The notes: generated by a model from the sequence alone, not told the origin. 64,000 bases of DNA from Chlorops oryzae (GCA_020466095.1 CM035807.1:110395808-110459807); one strand, 5' to 3'. Counted from the stretch's first letter, positions 22,583 through 35,783 are shown. Made by a program: numbers and translations.

Positions 22583-24304
22583 GAAATGGAGCCGTTCAGA
22601 GAATGCGGAAATTATTACTGCTACTGATAGCTTCCATTAAATTAGACCACAATAGAAAGAAACAGTTGTTCACAATTTTTACACATAAATTCCATTCGAA
22701 TACAATTCGGAATTGCTCATAATTTGAAGCACGATTCAGAGCGAAGAATTGAAACGATTATGTCGAAACCTGGACATAATAATCATCCTGGGAAATTCGC
22801 ACGTCGAGTGCTTTGTTTTCCATTTCACCATGGCACTTAGAGACAATGGCGAACCATTTTGAGCAATCGGTTTAAAAGCTCATTTCAAAGTGTCTTAAAG
22901 TGCTTGTCTTGTCTTGCCTTGTTTACCATTGCGGTCTGCGGACTAATGTATGCATTTATGTACAATGTAGATGCACATCACAGATGGTCTAGTCTTTAGG
23001 AAAGATTGTCTTGTGTAAGCACTTAATAGGTTCATTGTCTTTCGAAATTCTTACGTGTAATGCGAATCAAAAAAAAAAAAAAGGCTTTAAATTCCAAACG
23101 CATTCGACGGATCTTGATTTGCATTTTAAAGAAACATTTTTGAAAGGGTTTTGTTCCACAATATCACTTCACATCAGGAATGACATCATCGCATGCTAAG
23201 ACCGAAGGGACTTCTTAGCTTCCTCAAATGTAAATAAGCAAAATTACTCAAAAAGATTGTCTTCTTCAATCTAAGAACGCCAGGCATTCGATTTCAAGTT
23301 GAGATTACATAAAAACTCACTCGCTCTCTCTTTTGATGTATCCCCCTTCACATTCATTCCTGGAAAATATGCTGAAGACGTGCATTTCTATCGATTTTGC
23401 ATACAATTCATTTTTTATTCTACTCGAGTAAGTAGCTTAAGATATTTTGCTTCAAAGACATTAAAAAAAAAAGAAACAAAACAAAACGAATTAAGCTTCT
23501 TGATGAAAGTATCAATCTGTCGAACATATTTCGCTTTGAATTTTCCAAAGAACATATTTGAAAAGAGGACAATAAATGGAAATTCTTTGGAAACATAAAG
23601 GAAAATGGAATAATCTTTTCAAGTATTTAAGTTTTTCCTATAGAATGCAGGTTATTTGGGTTCAAGTACTTGTGGAAGTAACGAGAACATTTGTTGAAGA
23701 TGAAACTATTCTCTATAGAAAGTCGAACTAAGCGAACTTTTGTTAGTATTGATTGGGATTAATGTTAAAGCATTTTGTGCAAATTAACTTCTTTCATCAA
23801 AATAAAAATTAAAAAAATGGAAAGAAATAAAACAAGCCCATATAAAGCCAATTACAGCTGGTCGGTTAACCTACGCAATCGTAGAAGAATTTCTGCCGCA
23901 CCTGATCACGCTCGAAGTACGCAAAATGTTCCCATGTCCATTGAAGTCATTTCGTTTTCTGGTTAATTACGCTTCTCATTAAAGTCAGAGCTAATGTAGC
24001 AGAAAATTTTGTAGTAATTTCAACGTAAGAAGCCCAGTTTTATACGGCACAATAGAGCATAAATTCATTAACCCTTACTGCTGCCTTACTGCTGTCCCAC
24101 TGGCGCTGCGAATAATGAACTGCAAGAAGCCATTTTAAGTGAAATCTTGAACCTAAAATGGCGAATTTTTTTTAAAAACTTTTTTTGAGATTAATTCTGA
24201 TTCAGGTAAAGTCAGTGGATTTTGAAGAAAATTATTTCGGGAGGGATTTAAAGTATCTCAAAACTTTCTATCAATCATATTTTTTGGCAAAATATAAACG
24301 AAAA
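22583..24304. other. No gene or defined repeat recognised
   Basis: AT-rich unique sequence with A runs near 23070 and 23463. The longest open frames (about 60-100 codons) are Lys/Phe/Ser-rich with no motif or splice context. Confidence 0.3.
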
Positions 24305-24838
24305 AAGTATGTCGTTGGTCAACACCGTGTATCCTTTTGAGGTTGTCTGAATGAAAAAAGTCGACTGGGTTATTGTTGAGTACGTCTGTCATTATCGTCC
24401 GTACCAGATTCGTTTAATTTAATTAAAAATTAAAAAAAAAAAAAATATAAAAAACCGAAAAAAAGTATCAAAAATCGAAATATTTTTTTGTAAAAAATCG
24501 AAAAAAATTATTAATAAATTTTGAAAAAACCGAATTTTGGTACCGGCGAGAGCTACTAATATGTGGAAGAATATATTAAAGTTTACAAGCAATCGGTTGG
24601 ATAGTTTGTCCTGTAGGATGCTGCCCGTGCCAGAAAATGACGTTTCGAGAAAAACGCCTTCAAAGTCTCAAGAGCAGAAGAAGTCGCTTGAGGCTCGTCG
24701 GCGACTCTGGGCTGTAACTTTTTTAATACTTGGAATTTTGATCTGATTTTTTCACAGCATATTCTCAATAAGTTTTACTATCGAAATGTGAAAGAAAATA
24801 AGTAAATCGATTTTTAAAAGTGGTTTCATCAGAATATA
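24305..24838 (+). repeat. ~530-bp dispersed repeat, copy 2
   Basis: Inverted counterpart of 13876-14396, about 10 kb away. The core frame NRLDSLSCRMLPVPENDVSR is kept on the plus strand (24591 onwards). Family unknown. Confidence 0.8.
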
Positions 24839-25512
24839 CCCTTAAATAAAATTTTAAAATTTAGTTTCGAAGACGCATTCCATTGAACTATTTTAACTAC
24901 TTGTCTTAAACCAATGGCATTAGATACAAAGACGATTTTTTTCCATTGGTATATTCTAGTTTCTTATAGATTCATTTTCGATTCCTAAAAAGAATAAAGG
25001 AAAAATTCAAAGTAATCAGTCCGAGTCGAAGTCAATTCCATCTGTAAAATTTCATTGACTCTTTTTTTTTTAAAGCTGACATCGACTTCAATTTACATCC
25101 AGGGCAACAATTCCTCTTTCAAAAGCAAATCCACAAAAAAAAATGACAAAGAAAAGGACAAAAAAGGAAAGAAAAAATTGGAAAAATTCTTTGAAAAACT
25201 GAACAATAGGACTCGACAGCGAAATGTACGTTCATGAATCGAGTCGATTAGAATGCGATTGATATCAATTAAAAAAGGCAATGCCCGAAGGCATGCATGA
25301 ATAACCGAGGACTCTGTCCGACAATGGAACAAAGAGAGTAAAGTGCATTTCAAAAAAGTGTGCCACAAACCGAGCAGATCTGTGCCAAGTATCTACCCAG
25401 CCGACTTTGAGACTCGACATTTTTTCGGGCGTGAGCCCTACTCAACTGAATCGAAAGGCTTAAGTCATGCTACTGACGCACAAACACCTACATACATACG
25501 TACACGTGTACG
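24839..25512. other. No gene recognised; A-rich tract
   Basis: Unique sequence. The 25125-25200 stretch is a run of AAA/AAG/GAC-rich codon-like sequence giving a Lys-rich frame that I judge to be compositional. Short TACATACATACGTACACGTG tract just before the next element. Confidence 0.3.
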
Positions 25513-25514
25513 TA

Positions 25515-26096
25515 CCCAACGGGAAATGTCCCGCGGACATCCCCGATGATGTCCTAGTGATTTCGGAGCCGAAATAATGCATGCTATTTCCGGTGACACT
25601 TTGTATGACATTTACACAGGAGCTGACAGGGACTTCAGCGGTGAAATTATCACCGGAAGATTAGAAAATGTTACTGGTGAGCCCTCATATAGCATTGGCA
25701 CGCCATTGTCATAGAGGGTGCGATGGCGAAAAAAGCATTCGAGAGCAGCTTTTTTATCTCTTAATGTCAGTTTGATAAATCTTTTCTTTGTCCTCTCTTT
25801 GAATATTACGAAAATTTTTAAAAATCTATTTTTTAACAATTTTTGTTCGCCTTAGCCACGGATCGAACCCACGATCTTCGGATTCTGAGTTGAGCACTCT
25901 TCCACTACGCCACTGCTAACTCTGAACTGACGCCAAAACCTTATTTAAATTTCAGTAGCCAATGAGAGTCAAGCACATGAACAGCATCCCTCCACGATGA
26001 CATGTCCTCCAAGATGTCACACATGACAATGTCACCTATATGTCATCGATGACATCACTGATGACATTGTCATGCAATAGATAATTTCCCGCTGGG
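25515..26096. mobile_element. 582-bp TIR element, CCCAACGGGAAATGTC ends, TA duplication, tRNA-like module
   Basis: Starts CCCAACGGGAAATGTCCCG and ends GATAATTTCCCGCTGGG, with TA at 25513-25514 and 26097-26098. The interior is rich in GATGACATC/GTGACATT inverted motifs. A tRNA-like module lies at 25851-25920. Nearly collinear with 30416-30989. Non-autonomous. Confidence 0.88.
25851..25920 (-). pseudogene. tRNA-like module in CCC/GGG element, copy 1
   Basis: Minus strand: TGGCGTAGTGG (A box, 25902-25912) and GGGTTCGATCC (perfect B box, 25860-25870), 31 bp apart with an anticodon-loop-like CTCAGAATCCGAAG between. This is strongly tRNA-like (Leu-like loop), but acceptor-stem pairing is not evident. 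The same module is kept in the second copy. Confidence 0.65.
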
Positions 26097-26098
26097 TA

Positions 26099-26984
26099 TA
26101 AGTCCATGTGCATGTAAAAAGCAGCATGAGTATTCGAAACAATACATGTGTAAACATTCATGTTCAATTTTTCGAAATGAATTTACCCAAAAAAAAAAAA
26201 AAAAGAAAAGAAAAAAAGCGACGAAAAAGCAACAAAAAAAATTAGTCAAATTCTGCCCGAGTCCACTCAGTGTCGTTGGAATGGACAGCGTCTAATGAAT
26301 TGAGTCAATAAATTCACAGTTTGCAATTTTCAATACCCAAAGCGAAGAACTCCAAGCGTCGGTCTTTTCATGGTTTTTTTTTTTTAATTTTTTATATTTT
26401 TTTTTTGAGAAAAAATTGTTGAAAAATAAAATTCAAAATAAATTTAACGTATTTATGCAATAGCTTTGCTGCTGGCTCTGACATGTCGTTTACATGGTCA
26501 CCGGTGTGGACTGACATGAGCTTTTTTTGTAAAAGGAATTATTGACATTGAAGGCTGAAAAGGAGGAGAAACTTTCAAATTCACTCAAAGTCAATACGTT
26601 TTCGAGCATTTCGTGTGTTAACTGCAGGTGCGTAGGAAGAAAAATGTTACAGGTGCGGATTTAGGCATTACAAGTCTATTAGGCGTGGATATATTCTCTT
26701 GTGGCGCTCTGCGATTTATAAGATTTTGTAGATGGTTTTTACCCTTCATAGCCTCCGCTGTTCGTTTCTTCCTGGCTACCGGTATAATACGTGTATATTA
26801 CAAGTATATAACTGAGCTTGTTTTTGGCGCTCGCTTGAGACATTTGTTTGTTTGAATCATGTTTGATCTTGTAGTCGATTTCGCTCTCAGTGTTGCACCC
26901 ATTCAAATTAATTGATGTTCATTATTTGTAGAAAAATACCAAACCCGAGTTTCTTCTTTCTATGTAGGTGTATATTAGCAGTTA
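26099..26984. other. No gene recognised
   Basis: A-rich and T-rich runs (26190-26240, 26370-26410) in unique sequence. A 75-codon plus frame at 26628-26855 is hydrophobic, but I cannot relate it to a family or to splice sites. Confidence 0.3.
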
Positions 26985-27402
26985 CCCTGCAGTAATGAGC
27001 CGGTCAGTTTTCTAAGACGGACTGGCTTTTGACCGGTCCAAACCTACCGGTCAAATTATGGCAGTTCGCTCCATCGAATTCGGCTAGCCGGCGGTCGGTA
27101 ATAAAGGGGTTAGTTTATGGGTAGTCTGTAAATGGCACTTTCATCAACTTAGAATATATATAAGAAATTTGTTGTTAATTTTCCTCATTTGACTATCCTA
27201 AAACCAGACAAAATTACGACTATTGACCCAAAAAAAACTGGCCTATGATCAACCGTTTGGCGGACTAGTCCCTCCCCTAGGACAGGCCCATGTTAAAAAG
27301 GTCAGTTTAATACATTAGAAGTGGAATTATGAGGGGACTAGTACTGGTAACATGAAGGACTGACCGAAGGCTACACTTGGGTCAGTCCATATTACTGCAG
27401 GG
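26985..27402. mobile_element. 418-bp TIR element with CCCTGCAGTAAT ends
   Basis: CCCTGCAGTAAT (26985) and ATTACTGCAGGG (ending 27402) are perfect inverses, followed inward by GAGCCGGTCAG versus GGGTCAGTCC. Internal GACCGGT motifs repeat in both orientations. Flanks are TA (left) and AA (right), so the duplication is uncertain. The end sequence resembles CCCTGCAGGAAG of the 40035 element. Confidence 0.75.
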
Positions 27403-27404
27403 AA

Positions 27405-29515
27405 GAGTCTCCGTTCAACCACTCCTGCGAGCAACGAATGCTTTTAAGGAATATCTATCAAAGTTTGAAGCTCAAATCCGGATTTTGAATCACAAGACTT
27501 CACACTATTCGTTAAATTAAAAGCGCTCACCGCTACACTACCAGTATATTACGAGTATAGGTCTTCAGATTCGGTATCAATACATTACACTGGAAAATAA
27601 AGGTATTTTTCAAGTGAAAATTTCAATAGCTTTTATTCCTTTGAGGAATTTAATTTATATATCTCCCAACAGTTGAGCTTTCCCGTAAGCACCTTCAAAA
27701 TATTCGAAACTACAGTAAGTGAGTTAATTAATTTCAATTTCGTATCAAATTGAATTCACACATGACAACAATATTCCGCGAATTATTTTCGAGCATCAAT
27801 TTAACTGTTGGAAAAAGTTCTCATTACTTTTTCGCTATAATCCTGGAAGTTTGAGAGTGGTTTTTCCCTCGAACTGTTCAGAGCTATCACGAGCATTCAT
27901 CAGGCGACATAGACAACGATTATGGTAAGTAATGATATTAGCACTAACTTAGCTTAAGATTAGAGATGCCAAGATATGCGGGCATATCCTTGCGCTACTT
28001 ATCGAGCATCCATCTGCGTAAATATGACAGTACACACAGCCGAACGCGACTCGTTGGACGTTTAAAGTGCTTCAGTTTCGTCGGTGGGGAAAAGGGAATG
28101 GGAAAGGAAATGCCTGAAATGCCATAAGAAGGCACAGTCACAAATACGACATGCCGACTGAGTGCGTGAATGAGTAGTGAGGCGCTTATCTTTTTCGGAG
28201 TTGTCAGTTGTGGTGCTGCGGTGTGTCGCCTGGTAGGCCTGCCGAGCACATTGAATGATTAGCATGGAAAGCCATGACTTTGACACTAAACACTAAACAC
28301 ACATTTGGGGTCGCCCAAAAAAAGAAAGTCTGAGAAGGAAAAAGCCGAAAGCCTCGTAACAAATCCGCTTAGCCGAGGACATGACGATGATTATGATGAT
28401 GATGATGGTGGTGTGGTGATGATGATGATGATTGTGATGATGTTGACATTACGCTTTTCATGGACCGCACGTAGCGTTGTGTGGTACCATCTCCATTCCT
28501 AGCTTTGAATATTTTTGGCCAAATATTATTCTCTATTTTGTTGGCATTTTGTATTTCCTTTTATTTTTAGTGTAATTTCTGGAAGATGAAAACCTCAAGA
28601 CAAATGGAAAATCGTTGCGTTTTGACTTTTGTCAAATCCTTGGGAAAGGACAGACTAAAAGCTTCAGTGTAAAGAACAAAAATGATAATGATAATTATAA
28701 TGATGGTTGACTGAATGTTTACTTAGCATGTGTAAGTACAATATTGCACAACAGGCATGAGGAAATAACACTCATGACTTCTATCAATAAATGAGCAGTA
28801 AAACTCTCTAAAAACTCCATGTCTTTTTCCTTCTGAGAGAAAAGGACTTAATGTCAAATATTTCTGAGCAAAAAAAAAATAATGAAAGTGGAACTGACAT
28901 TAATGCTTTCATGCTTTTAGGAGGTAAGAACTTTTAGGCTTACTCCCAATGAAAACTACAATTTGAAGATTATCGACCCCATGGGGTTGTCATCATTGAT
29001 AAAAGATTGACCACATTCAAAATAGAGTATTTTTTTGATGGTTTTTTTTTATGCTTTTAAGAGCTTATGTTTCAATGGTCAAATAAAACTTCTACTCAAC
29101 TGGACTTTCCCCCATGAAAGGTTCCCCATACATCATACCTTGGTAATATTTCATCCCCATTGAGCATTAAGAGAACATCTTTACATCTTGATTAAAGTGC
29201 TCGTAGATTTTTCTAATAAGCTCTTCAAATCACTCTATAAATTTTTCAAACCACATTTTCTTTTTTCTTCTGATATCAAGTGAAAATCCACGGATATCTG
29301 TGCACAGCATCCTTTTTCAATAGACGGCAAAACTATCTTACAGCTTCACGGTAAGAAGAAAATGTTTACGCATCTTCATGTTGGAAATAACAAGAGCTCT
29401 TGAAATCAGTGTCGCTTTCAGGGGGTGCCATGACGTTTTCAAACCTCAATCCGAAAGGCGGGGGAATCACAAAGGAGACCGGAATTTTTGCCAGTTTTAT
29501 AGGGGAATATATATA
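27405..29515. other. Unique sequence; GC-richer patch at 28.0-28.3 kb and a GATGAT microsatellite
   Basis: No gene recognised. The 28010-28270 patch is less AT-rich and free of repeats, so it may be regulatory. A GATGAT/GATGGT microsatellite occupies about 28381-28445. Confidence 0.35.
28381..28445 (+). repeat. GATGAT microsatellite
   Basis: Imperfect GAT/GGT trinucleotide run of about 65 bp. It resembles the minisatellites at 7.6 and 18.8 kb but lacks their downstream tail. Confidence 0.85.
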
Positions 29516-29520
29516 TAATA

Positions 29521-29656
29521 TGGGTATTCATTCAGAGCTCGAACTTAGTGAACTTTGAGAACTCTTTAAACAGCCGTCAAAGCTTCCATGTATTTTTAAA
29601 GTTAACGTAAAGAAGTTCTCAGAGTTCACTTCTTCGAGGGTTCGATTGAATTCCCA
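29521..29656. mobile_element. 136-bp MITE with TGGGTATTC / GAATTCCCA ends
   Basis: Ends TGGGTATTCATTCAGAGCTC and TCGATTGAATTCCCA are inverted over about 45 bp (inner block AGTGAACTTTGAGAACT versus AGTTCTCAGAGTTCACT). TAATA is present on both sides (29516-29520 and 29657-29661). In such AT-rich DNA part of that match may be chance. Confidence 0.75.
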
Positions 29657-29661
29657 TAATA

Positions 29662-30413
29662 TTCCCCTTAATGTCTCAAAACAGGACAAAAATTTCCTAA
29701 AATTTAATTTTAAAATCTTCTAACCACAAAAAATTGGTCACATAAAATTTTCCCTGATCACTTTTCTCCCCCAAAGGCTCTACTAAAGATCATAAATGTG
29801 ATTTAATTTAGGGGATATTCCCTCTTTAGTATATGTTCTTGTTATGCCAACATCCCCTCTCGAAATAATTTTCCGCATACGCGCCTGGGATGCAGCGGTT
29901 CGGATTTATTCTTTGCTGCTTACTATTTATTACGTGGATTTCCTTCGCAGCCACTCCAATTAGAAAAGTAAATTCATGGCTCCGTTGAATTCCATCTTCT
30001 ACTTAATTATAAATCCTGCTCAAGCATGATTTGAACGCTCGAAATATTGAATTGCAAAAAGGGAAAGGCTTATAGAAGCGGGTAACTTCAACGGTCAAAT
30101 CCATTTCATCCATTTCATCAATTGAGTAAATAAATAAATAAAAAAAACGACAACACAAACATAAGTGAAAACATTGCTAAAGAAATTGAAAAAAGGGGGA
30201 AACTGTTTGGAAATTCGCAGTGAAATTAACAAACAACAATAGAAAAAAAAATATTTAACTCAAGAATTTTGGAGATATTTGTAAATTGAAATATCTTCAT
30301 ATTTTTTGGATTTTTTTCTCTTTTGTTTTAGGTAAGCAAGAGGAGTAAGAATCCCTTACGTTTTCAGTTGAAATGTATTTAAATTTGAACAGCAAATAAA
30401 GACATTTCGAAGC
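29662..30413. other. No gene recognised
   Basis: AT-rich unique sequence. Nothing beyond short A runs. Confidence 0.3.
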
Positions 30414-30415
30414 AT

Positions 30416-30989
30416 CCCAGCGGGAAATGTCCCGCGGACATCCCCGATGATGTCCTAGTGACTTCGGAGCCGGAATGCATGCTATTTCCGGTGACACTTT
30501 GTATGACATTTACACAGGAGCTGACAGGGACTTCAGCGGTGACATTATCACCGGAAGATTAGAAAATATCACTGATCATGCTAGGAGATGCGATGACGAA
30601 AAAAGCATTTGAGAGCAGCACAATGCGCATTTCTCTCTAAATGTCAAATTATAGAAACCAGTTGATAACTCTCTTCTTTGCCCTCTCTTTGAATGTTTCG
30701 AAAATTTTAAAAAATCTATTTTTAACAATTTTTGTTCGCCTCAGATAGGTATCGAACCCGCGATCTTCGGATTCTAAGTCGAGCACTCATCCACTACGCC
30801 ACTTAATGCTAACGCTGAACTGACGCTAAAACCTTATTTAAATTTCAGTAGCCAATGAGAGTCAAGCACATGAACAGCATCTCTCCACGATGACATGTCC
30901 TCTCAGATGTCACACATGACAATGTCACCTATATGTCATCGATGACATCACTGGTGACTTTGTCATGCAGGAGATAATTTTCCGCTGGG
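30416..30989. mobile_element. 574-bp TIR element, CCCAGCGGGAAATGTC ends, AT duplication, tRNA-like module
   Basis: Second copy of the 25515 element, same orientation, with short indels. Ends CCCAGCGGGAAATGTCCCG and TTTTCCGCTGGG. Flanked by AT at 30414-30415 and 30990-30991, rather than the TA of copy 1. The tRNA-like module is conserved. Confidence 0.88.
30742..30808 (-). pseudogene. tRNA-like module in CCC/GGG element, copy 2
   Basis: Minus strand: TGGCGTAGTGG (A box, 30791-30801) and GGGTTCGATAC (B box, 30749-30759). The same anticodon-like region as copy 1 (AGAATCCGAAGATCG). Confidence 0.6.
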
Positions 30990-30991
30990 AT

Positions 30992-32512
30992 TCAAAGCAA
31001 TCCAGGCGCGTATGTAGAAAATTCTTTCGGGAGGGGTTTTAGGCATTTAAATCTCATATATCGTGACTAAAGTACTTGAAGTAACTTTGTGATTCATCAC
31101 ATTTGCTAACACCTCTGAAGGCATCTATAGAAATTCCAAAGAAGGAATATGAAATAATTTTTTATGATTTCTGGGAAAATTTGATTTCATAAGAAATGGA
31201 ATTAGGTACTCGTAAGTCCTTTTCGAAAGGAATGTAGGTAAATATGATTTCGAAAATGTTTGCCATCCTTTCATTTATTTTATGCAATAGAAATTTTGAG
31301 AATTGAAAAATATTCCTGAAAATTTTATACGAATAATAAAAACAAGTTTTCCATTAGAACAAAAGCAAATCTAAAGATGAAGTGTTTCAATATTTGAGAA
31401 CTTTTATTTGTTACCAATACAAAGCACAGTAAAAGCTTCTAAGCAGGGGAGTTTCTCAACTGTATTTTTATGACCGAATCAATAATGTTTTTGGTGGGAA
31501 TGGTGTGCGGCACTCAGAAGGGAATTTTCATTCAATAGCAATTTCCAAACAAGCTCCAAGTACCGCTTAATAAGTACCTATTTTGAATTGCCCTTAAAAT
31601 TTCATCGGAAATTCTTTTTTTCTTTTTTTGTTTTTTGGTAAGCCTTTTATCCAAACTAAAAATCTCATAAGCGGATCAAAATAGAAGGATTAAATAAACG
31701 GCAAATAATTGCTAGAAATATTTTTTTCCCAATTTTACACAGAGAAAAATTTTACACCAAAAAGAATATAAAAAGTTAAATTTCAGTATTTCCGTTTTAG
31801 CGCCAATTTCCGTTCAGCTTTCAAAAATACCTCTGAATATTGCTTTTTATTGTAAAAAAAGAGATTAATTAATATCAAAAGGATATATTTTTTAAATGGA
31901 TCGAACACCGCCAGTGCGTATGGAGTACGAAATATTGCAGAAAATCACATCACTCATACGACATGTTGGACGAAATTTTCAAAAATCAGCCAATTATGTA
32001 TTATCAATTTCTGAATTATTTTATTATAGATGCATCGGATAGTGATTTGTTTGAAATATAAATTATTTGTGAATATGAATTCGTGAATTGCCTTCGATGT
32101 TCGCTGACGAGGGGACATTGAAGTCGTAGACGCGTAACGCCGCATTAGCGGTAGGGACTTAAGCAAGTCTATTCTTTAGTATCGGTAGGGTGGGTACAGA
32201 ATCGGATAGCTGCCCAACATCTTAAGCTATCCCATTTGGTATCGGGAGTAGCGAATAAGTCGCCACCCAATCCTTCTCTTTCTAATCTCTGAGTGCTTCT
32301 ATTCTTATCTTAACCTATCTAAACCCAGTGTTCTGCACCTTTCTTTTTTTTTTTTATTTATGCCAATGCCATTCTCTTGTTTGGGGTTCAACCCATCCCA
32401 GTTTCCCTGAGCTAAGCCGAAGCATGGCCAGGCGTGCAGAGCCGACCTCAACAGAAGATTCGTGGTTTCGGAAGTTCAGAATCCACGAGCGCGTTCGTTA
32501 CATAAATTAATA
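30992..32512. other. No gene recognised
   Basis: Unique AT-rich sequence. ACACAGAGAAAAATTTTACACC near 31738 looks like a single left end of the CAC-type elements, but I find no partner. A less AT-rich patch at 32090-32500 has open frames on both strands without recognisable motifs. Confidence 0.3.
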
Positions 32513-32820
32513 TTACGGGTACCGGATATCCGGTTAGATGCAAGGCCGAATAGCCGGATATCTGGCTACCGAATAGCTGAATTTTTTAACAGCTTTAGTT
32601 TCGATCCTTCGTTCAAAGATGGTCCTAAACCGTCATAGCTGAGCAGACATGCTAGCAACAAAATAATTGTAGATGAAAATCACTAGCATGCATAGCTAAT
32701 GTACGTTAAGAAGTGAACGACGCCATCCAAACTCGCTCCAATACAAACTGTTTGAATAAATATAAATTTTTTTATCCGCTATCCGTCCGATAGAGAGTTA
32801 ATCTCCGGTATCCGGCCAAA
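32513..32820. mobile_element. Degenerate element with CCGGATATCCGG ends
   Basis: TACCGGATATCCGGTTAG and GCCGGATATCTGGC at the left face TATCCGCTATCCGTCC and CTCCGGTATCCGGCC at the right, in inverted sense. Ends and duplication are not clear. No coding capacity. Confidence 0.4.
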
Positions 32821-32829
32821 TAAATATAT

Positions 32830-35411
32830 AAAATAAATAAATAAAATGGAGTTGAGACTTCTCTCATTTTGAATTCATTAAGAGCATACACAAATATATC
32901 CTCTTTTCGAAAGGGGGTGCTATCTTTAAATTTTAACCCTAAGTATTTTGTCCAAAAAATGATAAGAGCAACAGGAATTTTTGCACACCATTTATGTGTG
33001 GTTTTTCCACTTTGCAATATAGTCTCGTAGATAAACAAATTATTGAACAAAGGATAAAAGAAAATTCCTTCTTGCTGCGAAAGCAAACAATGTTAATATG
33101 AATTAGAATGTGAATAAGAATAACAGTTAGCTAAGCCGAGTTCCAATTAAACGATTTAATCTTTTCGAATTTTTAATTATTTAATAGAAAAACTAATCCT
33201 TAAAAGCAATGAAGAAAAACTTCGACCAAAAAAAGCAAAAAAAAAAAAAAAAAAATTGAAACCCATCATGCAACTGCATCCGTTCATACTCATTAAATGA
33301 GATAATAAAACCAAAAATAGAAGAAAAAAATAATCTCTCCACACAGCCATGAAAGGATTTCGCCAGCCCTTCAAGCATTCGCAAGTGCGCTCATAATTCA
33401 CAGCAATTCATTAAAGCATCTTTTAAAAATAAAATAATTGCTTTCTGCCATTTATTAGCAGAACAAAATTGTCAACGATAAGAAAAGTGAGGAATCCAGA
33501 GACCATCGTCCGCTGAGGGTCATCACCATCGTCATCATTATGGCTTCGGACTGCGTCATCACGCAAACATGACATTACATTGCATGGGTTTTTGGTTCTT
33601 AATTAGTTAACGCTTGCAATTCATGTCAACCTTCAGTTCGTATGTGTGTGTGTGTGTGTGTACGTGTGCGGACATGTTGTGTGGTCAGTGTATGAGCTCA
33701 ACACTCGACATTTCAGAGCGAACCGAGACCAGAGTTGAACTCTTAATTACAAGCGCCGAGTGAGTTGAAATCTTTTGCTCTCAATAAATTAAGGATATTC
33801 CCAGCGCATTCGAAATTTTCCCGAAAAACCAAATGAAAATGAAAATGCAAACCATAAATGTAAATAGAGGGGAAAATTCGTTAGCTGTTTTCAAACTGCT
33901 ATTTACATTCGGTATTTTGTCTCTTCTCCTTCTCCTTTAACAATGACATAGGGACGGACGGAGGACACATGCACAAACAGCCATTTAAACAGACGGAGAC
34001 ACAATCCGACATGACCGCATACATCTAAATAAATACAATTGTATTTGGTTAGATGGCAGAGCAACATAATGTGGGGGTTTTTGACTTTTTCCTTCTCTCC
34101 TTGTTTTTTCCTCTCGCTTTTGGCATTGTCGTTTTATCCGCACAATTTCGGACAGTTTGACCACAGAAATTTACAACTCCTTGAGTTAAGATTGGGTCAC
34201 ATATCACGAGAAAGCGGAAGCATTTTGATATGAAAACGAATGAGGCACTTCAAAATAACTGTCGGATATCGTAATGAATCCATGAGATTGTAAAGAAATG
34301 TCCTTTGTTTCGATAGGGGATTTTTAGGAAATCTTTTCCAGAGAATTTATCCCCACAGAAAACCATTTTTTCCTTTTCTTTTCTTTTAACTCTTGAATTT
34401 CTAGTGCCGAATTTGAACCAACGCAAACATGAGAAGTCAAGGGTTAAGTCAATTAAAATCTCTATTTAATTCTCTTCCAATCTAGATTCATTTAATTCTT
34501 TTATAACCTCCTTAAGTACGTTTAAGTACACCGAATATGGAGCCATATATAGGGGTGGCGAAAAACCCGCATTATTATCCATCGAATAATTTAATTCCAA
34601 ATTCTGACACCTTTATTGGAACGATCTTTTGTGCTTGAACGCTTGCAGCCAATGCGATTACACAGGGAGAAACTTAAAAAAAAAAAACAACAATTTTATG
34701 CAAATGTGCCACAAAACCCATGTTGCATGTGTACATTGTGCACGTGTGAGTGTTGCCATTGGAATCTAAAAAGGACTGCAACTGAAGTCATGTAGTGTCT
34801 ACTTGTAAATAAATGCATTTAAGTCTATCTGCATGTAGTCACTTGTAGTGTGTGTTTGTGTGGCTGTGTGTAGGTGTGTCTGTGTGTGATAGTGTTGTCG
34901 CTTGCGGGTTCTCCTCGATGCGTTTTGTGCTCCATGCCCTTATAGAAGGAGCACTTTTGGTAGTGGAAAGGAAATAAAGTTGAATGTTTCCGGTTAAGTG
35001 TTCAAGCGACGCATGTGATGGGGGTATATATGTGTGTGTGTGTGTGTGTGGTTTGTGTGACCACGATTATTTGTGCTTGTGACGGTGCCGGTTCCATCTG
35101 CGTGTAGTTTCGTCATTAGGTCAGACACTCTGCCGTGGAGCTGCTCACATATAGACATCCAGCTTAAAAGCCAAAAAGCAACAATACTTACAACACTGCA
35201 AATGAACTTAGAGCCAAGCGAGCGTTCCCCGATTCAGTAGCTCTCTACGTTCACCATGAGGCATATACATATATGTATATACTTACATGTGTCATGTAAA
35301 TATATATTTAAATATTGCCACACTTTAAGCATCACGCTCGAGACTGAGTGTAATCTTTACATCCACGTTGTCCGAGAGCACTTTTTTTGAAAAAAAAAAA
35401 AATACAACCTC
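32830..35411. other. No gene recognised; two GT microsatellites
   Basis: Unique AT-rich DNA with GT runs at 33641-33661 and 35031-35050 and an A run at 33236-33254. No splice-supported frames. A partial CAC-type end (TACACAGGGAGAAAC) lies near 34660. Confidence 0.35.
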
Positions 35412-35414
35412 TTA

Positions 35415-35783
35415 AGCCTGAAATCCACTATAGAGTTTTTTACGTAGAGAAAATAGTGTAGAGTGAAGAGAATCTAAATTTTTTGTGCACGCTGCAGACA
35501 GTCTCTACAATTCTAAAGATCTACGTAGAGCTGCCGCCAACATATTTAGATCACAAGTCTACTATGTGCTCCACAACAGTATATATTGAAACAGAGTTTT
35601 TCTCTACTGTAGAGTCGTAGATAAAACATTCTTCTGAAATTAAACAATCGTAGAGTGCATGAAGAGCTCTACATAGAGCTGTTAAAATCGTAGAGACGGT
35701 CTTCAGTGTACACAAAAATGGTAGATTCTCAACACTCTACACTCTTCTTTCTACATAAAAAACTCTACAGTGGATTTCAGGCT
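35415..35783. mobile_element. 369-bp MITE with AGCCTGAAATCCACT ends, TTA duplication
   Basis: Left end AGCCTGAAATCCACTATAGA, right end CTACAGTGGATTTCAGGCT, inverted over about 60 bp. TTA lies outside both ends (35412-35414 and 35784-35786). TTA duplication suggests PIF/Harbinger. Internal GTAGAG/CTCTAC motifs occur many times in both orientations. Confidence 0.85.

Noticed and set aside
25851..25920. Functional tRNA gene
   Set aside because: A and B boxes are good, but the acceptor stem does not pair and the module is embedded in a mobile element present in two copies.
31738..31760. Left end of another CAC-type element
   Set aside because: No matching inverted end could be found within several kb.
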